DNA of 20,470 nt from JBIOWF01 sp044868295 (GTDB taxonomy: Bacteria; Actinomycetota; Actinomycetes; Streptosporangiales; Streptosporangiaceae): contig JBIOWF010000291.1 of NCBI GenBank assembly GCA_044868295.1, positions 1 to 20,470 on the forward strand, given 5' to 3'. The notes under the pieces are model-generated. The model was given only the letters and a program-made list of their open reading frames with translations. It had not been told where the DNA came from and searched no databases. Positions 8,341-16,075 of the stretch are shown piece by piece (position 1 is the stretch's first letter; every line of letters starts with the position of its first letter). The translations under genes were made by a program, and so were the position numbers.

Positions 8341-10032
8341 ATGCTCACCTCCCTGGAGCCCGACGACCCTCGCGTGCTGGGCGAGTTCCGGCTGACCGGA
8401 CGACTGGGCGAAGGCGGTCAGGGCATCGTCTACCTGGGCCTTTCCCCCGACGGCGACCAGGTCGCGGTAAAGGTGATCAAAGGTGGGCTCGATCCGGCCG
8501 TGCGGTCCCGGCTGGCCCGCGAGCTCGACGCCATGCGCAGCGTCGCCACCTTCTGCACCGCCCGCGTGCTGACCGCCTCGATCGACGGGCGGGAGCCGTA
8601 CGTCGTGAGCGAGTTCATCGACGGCCCGTCGCTGCAACATCGCGTCGCCACGTCCGGCCCGCTCAGGGGCGGCGAGCTGGAAAGGCTCGCGGTCGGTACG
8701 GCGACCGCGCTGGCGGCCGTCCACAGCGCCGGGATCATCCACCGCGATCTCAAGCCGGCCAACGTGCTGCTCGGGCCGGACGGGCCGCGGGTCGTGGACT
8801 TCGGCATCGCGCGGCAGGGCGAGAGTGACACCATGACCGCCGGGCCCGTCGGCACGCCCGCCTATCTGGCGCCGGAACAGATCGCGGGGCAACCGGCGAG
8901 CCCGGCGTCCGACGTGTTCGCGTGGGGGGCCACGATCGTCTACGCCGCGACCGGTCGTCCGGCGTTCGGCGCGGACAGCGTGGCGGCCGTCATGCACCGC
9001 ATCATGACGGTGACGCCGGACGTGAGCGGGGTGCCCGAGCCGCTGCGCGCCACCGTCGAGCGCTGCCTGTCCAAGGACCCCGCGGACCGCCCCACCTCGC
9101 GTGACCTGCTGCTCGGCCTCGTCGGCTCCACCCCCGACCCGCTCCGGGCCGGCGCGGTCGCGGCCCGGGAAGACCTGAGTGCGGGGCTGAACGTCGCCGG
9201 ACCGACCCCACCCGGGGCTGGAACGGGGTCGCACGTCGCCGGACCGATCCCAAGCGGGGCCGAGAGGGGCGCGGGGCCGTACACCACTGGCCCGATCCCT
9301 CCCGGGGCCGGGACGGAGGGGGGACCCTACACCACTGGCCCGACCCCACGCGGGGCCGGGACAGGCTCGGGGCCGACCCCGCCGGGGGTCCGTGGACCGG
9401 TCGCCACGGGGCCGGCGTCAGAGGGGAACGCCCAGCTGACCACCGATCCCGGTGGCCGTCGCGGCGCCCGGACCGGCCTGCTGACGGGGGTCGGCGTCGC
9501 CGTGATCGCGCTGGCCGTCAGCGGGGTGCTCCTGTGGCCGCGGATCTCCGCAATCGTCGGTACGGCTACCACGACCTCATCAGCGACGCCGACCGCGACC
9601 TCGCCCGCCGGCGCCGCGACGGCCGGAAGCACGCCGACGACGGGGCCGACCGAGGAGCCCAGCGCGCGGCCCACCGAGAAGCCGGCCCCCGCGGCCGAGC
9701 CCGGGAGCGAGACGATCCCCGCCGCCTTCGCGGGGACCTGGAAGGGCCACATCATCCCGACACCCGCGGGCATGACCGGCGAGTACGACATCCGGATCAA
9801 GCTGGAGAGCGGCAAGGACACTGGCCGGTGGTTCGAACCCGCCAATTCCTGCGAGGGAACCCTCACCCTGAGCGAGGCGACGAACACCGCGCTGACCTTC
9901 TCCCTGACGAACGCGGGACAGTGCGTGCCCGGCACGGTCACCCTGACGAGAAAGGGAAGCGGGCTCGCCTACCAGTGGAACGACGACCTGGGCCTGCTCA
10001 CGTACAACGGCGATCTGACCAAAACCGGGTAG
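8341..10032 (+). CDS. PknB-like Ser/Thr receptor kinase with extracytoplasmic domain
   Basis: The product is 563 residues from the ATG at 8341. An in-frame ATG at 8305 would add 12 residues, but neither start has a good Shine-Dalgarno sequence, and kinases of this group usually begin a few residues before the DPR-like stretch. The catalytic domain (about 14-275) has GEGGQG (23-28), Lys44, HRDLKPAN with Asp136 and Asn141, DFG (153-155) and APE, so it should be active. A Gly/Pro repeat linker follows (about 285-366), then one membrane helix (379-399), a Ser/Thr/Pro stalk, and an outer domain (about 461-561) beginning FAGTW with two cysteines (504, 528) that could form a disulfide. Such outer beta-rich domains are common in actinobacterial receptor kinases; the ligand is unknown. 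It follows the histidine kinase by 65 bases. Confidence 0.9.
   Translation: MLTSLEPDDPRVLGEFRLTGRLGEGGQGIVYLGLSPDGDQVAVKVIKGGLDPAVRSRLARELDAMRSVATFCTARVLTASIDGREPYVVSEFIDGPSLQHRVATSGPLRGGELERLAVGTATALAAVHSAGIIHRDLKPANVLLGPDGPRVVDFGIARQGESDTMTAGPVGTPAYLAPEQIAGQPASPASDVFAWGATIVYAATGRPAFGADSVAAVMHRIMTVTPDVSGVPEPLRATVERCLSKDPADRPTSRDLLLGLVGSTPDPLRAGAVAAREDLSAGLNVAGPTPPGAGTGSHVAGPIPSGAERGAGPYTTGPIPPGAGTEGGPYTTGPTPRGAGTGSGPTPPGVRGPVATGPASEGNAQLTTDPGGRRGARTGLLTGVGVAVIALAVSGVLLWPRISAIVGTATTTSSATPTATSPAGAATAGSTPTTGPTEEPSARPTEKPAPAAEPGSETIPAAFAGTWKGHIIPTPAGMTGEYDIRIKLESGKDTGRWFEPANSCEGTLTLSEATNTALTFSLTNAGQCVPGTVTLTRKGSGLAYQWNDDLGLLTYNGDLTKTG
9196..9400 (+). repeat. Degenerate Gly/Pro tandem repeats in the kinase linker
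   Basis: About five imperfect copies of a 12-17-residue unit with core GP[TI]PxGA follow the catalytic domain, two of them carrying GPYTTGP. At DNA level the copies share blocks such as TACACCACTGGCCCGA. This is a flexible juxtamembrane linker likely to vary in copy number between strains. Confidence 0.7.
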
Positions 10033-10091
10033 ATCGCGGGCTCGGATGCGCCCATGACGCGTGTGACCTCCCACCTGCGGGGTGGCCGGGC

Positions 10092-10105
10092 TCCCCAGCC
10101 GGGGA
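10092..10105 (+). terminator. Small hairpin after the receptor kinase
   Basis: TCCCC and GGGGA form a perfect 5-bp stem with a 4-nt loop, 60 bases after the kinase stop. It is short, with no T-tract, and could be chance in this GC-rich DNA. Confidence 0.25.
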
Positions 10106-10115
10106 ACTGCGGAGG

Positions 10116-10230
10116 CCGCCGAAGCCCGTCGGCAGGACCAAGGAGGAGCTGCTTCAGGAGGCCCAGAAGCTGGGCATCCAGGGGCGCGCCCAGATGGGCA
10201 AGGAGGAGCTCCTCCGGGCCATCAAGGAGC
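10116..10230 (+). pseudogene. Fragment encoding a Rho_N/SAP-like helical motif
   Basis: In one plus-strand frame the sequence reads TKEELLQEAQKLGIQGRAQM followed by GKEELLRAIKE. This is the two-helix pattern of Rho termination factor N-terminal (SAP-like) motifs often found at the ends of small actinobacterial proteins. There is no ATG, GTG or TTG in this frame between the kinase stop and the motif. The frame also has no stop after it and runs on into the antisense of the HAD gene. A neighbouring frame opened by ATG 10054 stops at 10245 without encoding the motif, so an inactivating frameshift is possible. Best read as a broken remnant. Confidence 0.45.
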
Positions 10231-10271
10231 CGCAGGCACACCTGACTCAGAGAGCGGTAAGAGCGGCACGC

Positions 10272-10925
10272 TCAGGCGTGGTGGGGCAGCCGCCGCGCGA
10301 GGTCGGAGATGCCGTCGATGACCATGTCGGCTTCGGCCGCCTCGGGCCGCTCGGCATGGAGGTAGCCCCAGGGACCCCGGCGCAGCAGAGCCGTCCCCAT
10401 CCCGGCCCGCTTGGCCGGCAGCACGTCGTTGTCGAGCCGGTCACCGATGTAGAGGATCTCCTCAGGCGCGTGACCGGCCGCGGCCGCGACCAGGTCGAAG
10501 AACCCGGGCGCGGGCTTCTCCACCTCCCACGCGGCCGACGTGTAGATCGCGTCGACCGGCAGGTCCATCGCGAGCAGCGCGTCATAGGCCTGGGGTGGCT
10601 GGTTTCCCGCGATGATCAGCTGATAGCCGGCATCGCGGAGCGCCGCGAGGCCCTGCCGGACGTCCGGGTACAGATCCTCTTCGTCGAAGTTCTCGCGGAG
10701 GCCGCCGGGGTCGGCGTCGCGCCAGGCCTTGATCTCGGCCTCCAGGTCGATGCCGGGGCGAATCAGCTCGAAGGCGTCCCCGTGCTGCCGGTCGAGCGCG
10801 GCCATGCCTCCCAGGACGCCCATGAACGTCAGGCGCGGCACGCCGAGCCGGTCCGCCCACCGTGACCAGATGCGCGTCTCGTCGATCAGCGTCTCCCCGA
10901 CGTCGAACACCAGCGCCCGAATCAC
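10272..10925 (-). CDS. HAD-superfamily hydrolase (phosphatase-like)
   Basis: The product is 217 residues. The GTG at 10923-10925 is chosen because GGGGAGG lies about seven bases upstream; an in-frame ATG at 10955 would add ten residues and place this ribosome site inside the gene. The HAD motifs are complete in order: DVGET with nucleophile Asp8, AGNQ (Asn108) as motif II, Lys137 in EKPAPGFF, and IGDRLDND with Asp162 and Asp166. The usual second aspartate of motif I is a glycine (Gly10), as in several HAD-IA subgroups, so phosphoester chemistry is likely but not certain. A helical cap sits between motifs I and II. The substrate is unknown. It follows hrpA on the same strand after 193 bases. 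Confidence 0.85.
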   Translation of the reverse strand: MIRALVFDVGETLIDETRIWSRWADRLGVPRLTFMGVLGGMAALDRQHGDAFELIRPGIDLEAEIKAWRDADPGGLRENFDEEDLYPDVRQGLAALRDAGYQLIIAGNQPPQAYDALLAMDLPVDAIYTSAAWEVEKPAPGFFDLVAAAAGHAPEEILYIGDRLDNDVLPAKRAGMGTALLRRGPWGYLHAERPEAAEADMVIDGISDLARRLPHHA

Positions 10926-11060
10926 GGCCGCACCTCCCCGTTCATCCCCACCCATGCCTGTCCATCCGGGCTTGCCCTACTTCCCGGACCAACTCTAGGG
11001 GCAGCCGCCAACTCGGCCTCCGCCGAAGGAAGTGCCTCACGGCGCGTCGGCCCCGGATGA

Positions 11061-11078
11061 GATCCCAACCAGGGGATC
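11061..11078 (-). terminator. Hairpin between hrpA and the HAD gene
   Basis: GATCCC and GGGATC form a perfect 6-bp stem with a 6-nt loop about 40 bases beyond the hrpA stop. Placement suits an hrpA terminator; the T-tract is poor. Confidence 0.4.
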
Positions 11079-11118
11079 ATGCCGGGACGGACGCGCCCGA
11101 CACCCGCACCATGCCGGC

Positions 11119-14100
11119 TCAGATCTGCTCCATCGCCTTGCGGATGCGCTTCTCCGAGACCGGGGTGGGCGTGCCGAGCTGCTGGGCGAAGAAACTCACC
11201 CGCAGCTCCTCGATCATCCAGCGGACGTCGCGTACGGCTTTCGCGTCTCTGTCGGCAGGTTTGAGGTGATCGAGCAGGTCGCGGTACTCGTCCTCGATGT
11301 CGTGGATCTTGTACATCCACTCGCGGTCGCGATGCGGGTCGCCCGGCAGCTTCTCCAGACGGCGCTCGACGGCCCGCAGATATCGGTTCACGTCGGCGAG
11401 CCTGCCGTGCCCGGTGGCGGTGACGAATCCGGGGTAGACCAGCCCGTCGAGCTGCTGCTTGATGTCGGCGACCGCGTCCGCGGGCCCGTTGAGGCCGTTC
11501 TGCACGGTGTGCCAGGTCGCGAGGATCCGTTCGACCCTGGCGACGACGTCCTCGGTGACCGGGTAGAGCTCGGCCCGCACGTGGTCGTGGAGCCGCTGGA
11601 AGCCGTCGGCGTCCCAAGCGGGGCCGCCCGCCTCGGTGATCAGCTTGTCGGCGGCGCACGCCGTACAGTCGTCGAACAGTTCGGCCGCGCCTCCGTGGGG
11701 GCTGCGACTGAGGGCGAGCTTCTGCGTCGTGGTCAGACCGCGCAGGATCGCCTTGGCCGGGCTCACCATGTTGAGCAGCAGCAGGCGGCGGGTGCCCGCC
11801 CACATGGCCCGCTCCTGCTCGATCTGAGTCTCGAGCATCCGGACCGCGACGCCGTCCGTCTCGTCGGCGAGCGCGGGGTAGGCCCGCATCCGGCCCTGCT
11901 CGAAGACCTGGGGCAACGTGCCGATGCTCCAGTGCCGCAGGCCGCTGCGCTCCAGATCGTCACCGGCCTTGGACAGGGTGGCCCGCAGCTGGGGCGCGAG
12001 CCGCCGTTTGAGGGCGTCCAGGTCCTTGTCCTCGGCGACCGGGCGTTTCCTGTCGTCGACCACTCGATAGGTGATGCGCAGGTGGTCGGGGATCTGGTCC
12101 AGGCCCCACGCGTCACGTGGGACGGCGACCCCGGTCATCCGGTGCAGCTCCCGCTCCATCGCGTCCAGGAGCGGCTCACTGCCCGGCGTCGCCCTCTCCA
12201 GTACGGCTTTCGCGAAATTGGGCGCCGGCACGAAGTTGCGCCGCAGGTGCTTGGGCAGCGACCTGATGAGCGCGGTGACCAGATCCTCCCGCAGGCCGGG
12301 GATCTGCCAGTCGAAGCCCGCCTGGTTGACCTGGTTGAGCACGGCGAGCGGTACGTGGACGGTCACGCCGTCGGCGTCGGTGCCCGGTTCGAACTGATAG
12401 GTGAGCCGCATCCGCTGGTCGCCCTGCCGGATCGCGTCCGGGTAGTCCCGGGCGCTGACGTCGGCGCTTGAGTTGATCAGCATTTCCGGGGAGAACGTCA
12501 GCAGGTCCGGCTTGGCGGGCGCGGTCTTCTTCCACCAGCTGTCGAAGTGCCGGCCGGAGACGACGTCGGCGGGGATCCGCTCGTCGTAGAAGTCGAACAG
12601 GGTCTCGTCGTCCACGAGGATGTCGCGGCGCCGGGCCTTCTCCTCGAGCTCCTCGACCTCCTGCAGCAGCTTGCGGTTCTCGTGGAAGAACTTGTGGTGG
12701 GTCCGCCATTCCCCCTCGACGAGCGCGTTGCGGATGAACAGCTCGCGGGACAGCTCCGGATCGATCCGGCCGTAGTTGACCTTGCGCTCGGTCACGATCG
12801 GCACGCCGTACAGGGTGACCTTCTCCAGGGCGACCACGGCGGCCTGGTCCTTCTCCCAGTGCGGCTCGCTGTAGGTGCGTTTGACGAGGTGCTGCGCGAG
12901 CGGCTCCACCCAGCCGGGCTCGATCTTGGCGTTGACCCTCGCCCACAGGCGTGACGTCTCCACCAGCTCGGCCGACATGACCCACTGCGGCTGCGCCTTC
13001 GCGAGCGCCGACCCCGGGAATATCGCGAATCGGGCGCCCCGCGCGCCGACGTACTCTGTCATGGGCCGGCGGGGGCCGTCCTGCTTGCGCGCGCCCTTGG
13101 CCTCGACGTCCTTGACGCCGATGTGCGACAGCAGGCCGGAGAGCAGCGAGACGTGGACACGCTGGGGGTCGGCGTCCGCGCTGTTGAGGATGATGCCGAG
13201 GGTCTTGGCCACCTGCCGCAGCTGGCTGTCGATGTCCTGCCATTCGCGTACGCGCAGGTAGTTGAGGAACTCGGTCTTGCAGAGCCGGCGGAACGCGCTG
13301 GACGACAGCTCCCGCTGCTGTTCCCGGATGTGCTTCCACAGGTTCAGGTAGGTCAGGAAATCTGATTCCTTGTCGGCGAATCGGCGGTGTTTCTCGTCGG
13401 CTGCCTGCTGCTTGTCGGCCGGGCGTTCGCGCGGGTCCTGGATGGAGAGGGCCGCCGCGATGACCATGACCTCGCGGACGCAGCCGTTCTTGTCCGCCTC
13501 CAGCACCATCCGGGCCAGGCGCGGGTCGACGGGCAACTGGGCGAGCTTGCGGCCGACCGGGGTGAGTCCCTTGACGTCCAGCGCGCCCAGCTCCTGCAGC
13601 AGGTTGACGCCGTCCTTGATCTGGCGGCCGTCCGGCGGCTCCACGAACGGGAAGGCCGCGATGTCGCCCAGGCCCAGCGAGGTCATCTGCAGGATCACCG
13701 ACGCGAGGTTGGTGCGCAGGATCTCCGGATCGGTGAACTCGGGCCGGGAGGCGAAGTCCTCCTCCGAGTAGAGACGGATGCAGATGCCGTCGGACGTCCG
13801 TCCGCAACGGCCCTTGCGCTGGTTCGCGGACGCCTGCGAGATCGATTCGATCGGCAGCCGCTGGACCTTGAGCCGGTGGCTGTACCGCGAGATCCGGGCG
13901 CTGCCGGGGTCGATCACGAACTTGATGCCGGGGACGGTGAGCGAGGTCTCGGCGACGTTGGTCGCCAGCACGATCCGGCGGCCGCGATGTTCCTGGAACA
14001 CGCGGTGCTGCTCCGCGGCGGAGAGCCGCGCGTACAGCGGGAGGACCTCCTCCTTGCGGCCTTTCAGCGCGTCGGCGGTGTCCCGGATCTCCCGCTCGCC

Positions 14101-15027
14101 GCTGAGGAAGACGAGGATGTCGCCCGGCCCCTCGGCGCACAGCTCGTCGACCGCTTCCACGATGGCCTGCGTCTGGTCGTCGTCCTCGGCCATCGGCCGG
14201 TGCCGTACCTCGACCGGATAGGTCCGGCCGGAGACCTCCACTATCGGCGCGCCGCGTCCCTGATGAGGCGGATCCTGGTGCGGGGCGTCCCGCCGGGCGG
14301 ACGGCTCCCCCGTTCCCGCGAAATGCCGGGAGAAACGCTCCGGGTCGATCGTGGCCGAAGTGATGATGACCTTGAGGTCGGGCCGCCTGGGCAGCAGTTG
14401 CTTGAGGTAACCCAAGATGAAGTCGATGTTGAGGCTCCGCTCGTGCGCCTCATCGATGATCAGCGTGTCGTACCGCAGGAGGAGCGGATCGGTCTGCATC
14501 TCGGCCAGCAGGATGCCGTCGGTCATCAGCTTGACCAGCGTGCCGTCGCTGGAGTGGTCGGTGAAGCGGACCTTGTAGCCGACGACCTCGCCGAGAGGGA
14601 TGGAGAGCTCCTCGGCGATGCGCTCGGCCACCGTGCGCGCCGCGATCCTGCGCGGCTGAGTGTGGCCGATCAGCCCGTGAACGCCACGGCCGAGCTCCAG
14701 GCAGATCTTCGGCAGCTGGGTGGTCTTGCCGGAGCCCGTCTCCCCGGCCACGATCACGACCTGATGGTCGCGGATCGCCTCCAGGAGGTCGTCCTTGCGC
14801 TGGCTGACCGGCAGCTGCGGTGGATATGTGAGGGCCGGTACGGCGGCGCGCCTGGTGGCCACCCGCGACGCGGCGGTCTCGATGTCGGCGGCGATCTCGT
14901 CCGCGATGGCCTGCCGCGCCTTGCGGTCGCGGACCTTGCGGATGCCGTCGATGCGACGGCGAAGTCTGCGCTGATCGCGCAGCATCAGATCGGGCAGGCG
15001 GCCCTGGAGGTCGGAGAGCGTGTTCAT
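11119..15027 (-). CDS. hrpA: ATP-dependent RNA helicase HrpA (DEAH family)
   Basis: The product is 1302 residues, the usual size for full-length HrpA. The ATG at 15027 (MNTLSDLQGRLPDLMLRDQR) matches where family members begin; an upstream TTG at 15069 would add 14 residues and is disfavoured. Motifs: Walker A GETGSGKT (95-102), DEAH (192-195), SAT (224-226), and motif VI QRKGRCGR (403-410). Helicase-associated and OB-like regions follow, then the long C-terminal region characteristic of HrpA (DUF3418-like). It unwinds or remodels RNA; in Escherichia coli HrpA has been linked to mRNA processing and to rescue of collided ribosomes. A histidine/proline-rich insert (about 239-260) lies after the SAT motif. 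A possible -10 (TATCCT, 15038-15043 on the minus strand) sits very close to the start. Confidence 0.95.
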   Translation of the reverse strand: MNTLSDLQGRLPDLMLRDQRRLRRRIDGIRKVRDRKARQAIADEIAADIETAASRVATRRAAVPALTYPPQLPVSQRKDDLLEAIRDHQVVIVAGETGSGKTTQLPKICLELGRGVHGLIGHTQPRRIAARTVAERIAEELSIPLGEVVGYKVRFTDHSSDGTLVKLMTDGILLAEMQTDPLLLRYDTLIIDEAHERSLNIDFILGYLKQLLPRRPDLKVIITSATIDPERFSRHFAGTGEPSARRDAPHQDPPHQGRGAPIVEVSGRTYPVEVRHRPMAEDDDQTQAIVEAVDELCAEGPGDILVFLSGEREIRDTADALKGRKEEVLPLYARLSAAEQHRVFQEHRGRRIVLATNVAETSLTVPGIKFVIDPGSARISRYSHRLKVQRLPIESISQASANQRKGRCGRTSDGICIRLYSEEDFASRPEFTDPEILRTNLASVILQMTSLGLGDIAAFPFVEPPDGRQIKDGVNLLQELGALDVKGLTPVGRKLAQLPVDPRLARMVLEADKNGCVREVMVIAAALSIQDPRERPADKQQAADEKHRRFADKESDFLTYLNLWKHIREQQRELSSSAFRRLCKTEFLNYLRVREWQDIDSQLRQVAKTLGIILNSADADPQRVHVSLLSGLLSHIGVKDVEAKGARKQDGPRRPMTEYVGARGARFAIFPGSALAKAQPQWVMSAELVETSRLWARVNAKIEPGWVEPLAQHLVKRTYSEPHWEKDQAAVVALEKVTLYGVPIVTERKVNYGRIDPELSRELFIRNALVEGEWRTHHKFFHENRKLLQEVEELEEKARRRDILVDDETLFDFYDERIPADVVSGRHFDSWWKKTAPAKPDLLTFSPEMLINSSADVSARDYPDAIRQGDQRMRLTYQFEPGTDADGVTVHVPLAVLNQVNQAGFDWQIPGLREDLVTALIRSLPKHLRRNFVPAPNFAKAVLERATPGSEPLLDAMERELHRMTGVAVPRDAWGLDQIPDHLRITYRVVDDRKRPVAEDKDLDALKRRLAPQLRATLSKAGDDLERSGLRHWSIGTLPQVFEQGRMRAYPALADETDGVAVRMLETQIEQERAMWAGTRRLLLLNMVSPAKAILRGLTTTQKLALSRSPHGGAAELFDDCTACAADKLITEAGGPAWDADGFQRLHDHVRAELYPVTEDVVARVERILATWHTVQNGLNGPADAVADIKQQLDGLVYPGFVTATGHGRLADVNRYLRAVERRLEKLPGDPHRDREWMYKIHDIEDEYRDLLDHLKPADRDAKAVRDVRWMIEELRVSFFAQQLGTPTPVSEKRIRKAMEQI

Positions 15028-15233
15028 TCCGTGCTCAAGGATAGGCAACCAGCCCCGAGACTCCGCCAACGGTTTTCACCGTGTCCGGATCGCGTACGGC
15101 TCCCGCCCGGTCTTGCAAGATCGGCTATGGCCTCTGAAGCCGGACTACGATTACACTATGAACCTGACTAACCACATCAAGTTTGGTTAGAACCGTCAGT
15201 GTGCACCCCCAACCCCACCCCCCGGGAGTCGAA
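15028..15233. promoter_or_regulatory. Divergent intergenic region between hrpA and the small membrane protein
   Basis: This 206-base region must drive hrpA leftward and the small membrane-protein gene rightward. Rightward, TACACT at 15152-15157 fits the -10 consensus, though no -35 is evident at normal spacing. Leftward, TATCCT at 15038-15043 is a possible -10. A separate palindrome (15168-15190) lies just downstream of the rightward -10. Confidence 0.4.
15168..15190. promoter_or_regulatory. Inverted repeat CTAACCA-N9-TGGTTAG
   Basis: Seven-base perfect arms are separated by nine bases, 44 bases upstream of the GTG start at 15234 and about 10 bases downstream of the putative -10. This is the size of a dimeric repressor operator. 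It could also fold as an RNA hairpin in the leader. It is AT-richer than its surroundings, which makes chance less likely. Confidence 0.4.
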
Positions 15234-15770
15234 GTGCGCCCCTCCGCCGTGCTCGCAAAGTTACGCGCCGATCGGGAGCTCGCGGCTTTGATCGCCGGCG
15301 GGCTGATCTCGGCGGCTCTCGCGATCAGCTACTTCCTGATCGTCCCCTCGTCCGGCGTGACTCCGGGGGCCTCGGGCGCCGCCCGGACCCTTGGGTCGGC
15401 TCCGGCCTCGCCCACATCGACCCCCACGCCCTCGCCGACTCCCACGACCGGCGGGAAGGGGGCGGCCTCTCCCGCGCCCGTGGACCCGATCAGGATCGCC
15501 GCCGGCGATCGCCGCGGCCCGGCGGCCGAACCGACCGCCGAACCGACCGCCGAGCCCACGCTGAAGCCCTCGGCCAAGCCCGCCACCAAGCCCTCCGCGA
15601 AGCCGTCGCCCCCCGGCAAGCCCGCGCCTTCCGACAGCCCGGAGCCCGACGACGATTCGGAGTCCCAGCCAGCGGACACGGGAGAAACGGATCCCTCCAA
15701 CGACTCCGGGGACGCGTCATGCGGCCTCGTCAGCGTGAAGGCCGACCCGCTCTTGGACGTCTGCCTCTGA
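15234..15770 (+). CDS. Small single-pass membrane protein with Pro/Ser/Thr-rich tail
   Basis: The product is 178 residues. The GTG at 15234 is chosen because GGGAG at 15224-15228 sits five bases before it; upstream in-frame GTG (15201) and TTG (15183) lack such a site. A short charged N-terminus (RPSAVLAKLRADREL) is followed by one hydrophobic helix (about residues 20-38). A long disordered tail rich in Pro, Ala, Thr and Lys includes AEPT and KPSAKP repeats and then an acidic Asp/Ser stretch. The C-terminus has two cysteines in CGLVSVKADPLLDVCL, which could form a disulfide outside the membrane. Leu10 is a TTA codon. I do not recognise the family. The architecture suggests a membrane-anchored, wall-spanning stalk with a small folded tip. 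Confidence 0.7.
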   Translation: MRPSAVLAKLRADRELAALIAGGLISAALAISYFLIVPSSGVTPGASGAARTLGSAPASPTSTPTPSPTPTTGGKGAASPAPVDPIRIAAGDRRGPAAEPTAEPTAEPTLKPSAKPATKPSAKPSPPGKPAPSDSPEPDDDSESQPADTGETDPSNDSGDASCGLVSVKADPLLDVCL

Positions 15771-15831
15771 GATGGTCCGTACTCCCGAACCTTCCGGGCG
15801 GAGCTTGATGGTGCGACCGGCTCGAGCGAGT

Positions 15832-15847
15832 GCCGCCGCGTGGCGGC
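15832..15847 (+). terminator. Hairpin after the small membrane protein
   Basis: GCCGCC and GGCGGC form a perfect 6-bp stem with a GCGT loop, about 60 bases after the stop codon at 15768-15770. No T-tract follows. Confidence 0.4.
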
Positions 15848-15899
15848 GGGCGGGAAAAGGGTGGATTTAGCCTGAAAGTTCACCTTGTGTAGCAATAGA

Positions 15900-15927
15900 G
15901 TGACTAACAGTGACCCATCATTATGAT
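15900..15927 (+). promoter_or_regulatory. Predicted promoter of the HTH-membrane gene
   Basis: GTGACT (15900-15905) and TATGAT (15922-15927, one mismatch from TATAAT) are 16 bases apart in an AT-rich patch. This predicts a leader of about 140 bases before the TTG start. GTGA half-sites surround it: GTGAC at 15900 and 15910 in direct orientation, and TCACTG at 15940-15945 inverted. Confidence 0.45.
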
Positions 15928-15993
15928 AACAACTACATTTCACTGGCTGTCAGGATGCATTAACACCGGTGCACGATTGGGACCGGTATAGCG

Positions 15994-16014
15994 AGCCCCG
16001 CGCTTCCGGGGGCT
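15994..16014 (+). other. GC-rich hairpin in the leader of the HTH-membrane gene
   Basis: AGCCCC (15994-15999) pairs with GGGGCT (16009-16014), extendable by one G-C pair with a bulge. It lies in the predicted untranslated leader, 61 bases before the start. Upstream of it two copies of ACCGGT (15965-15970 and 15982-15987) are spaced 17 bases. Function unknown; an attenuator or structural element is possible. Confidence 0.3.
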
Positions 16015-16075
16015 GACCAGGTTGAACGCTCGAACGTCGGCAGGATTCGCGCACACCGAACGACAGGAGACCCAA

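Noticed and set aside
9190..9400. Repeats considered as a CRISPR array
   Set aside because: They are in-frame, degenerate and encode a Gly/Pro linker inside the kinase gene; there are no regular unique spacers.
11032..12471. Long plus-strand open frame opposite hrpA
   Set aside because: It lies wholly opposite a confidently identified helicase; the translation is rich in Arg/Val/Asp/Gly with no recognisable domain, as expected for a GC-rich antisense shadow.
12176..14140. Second minus-strand frame of 654 codons inside hrpA
   Set aside because: Low-complexity Arg/Pro/Gly/Ala translation in the wrong frame of hrpA.
13387..15171. 594-codon plus-strand open frame opposite the HrpA N-terminal half
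   Set aside because: Same reason: antisense of conserved helicase motifs, no ribosome site or recognisable fold.
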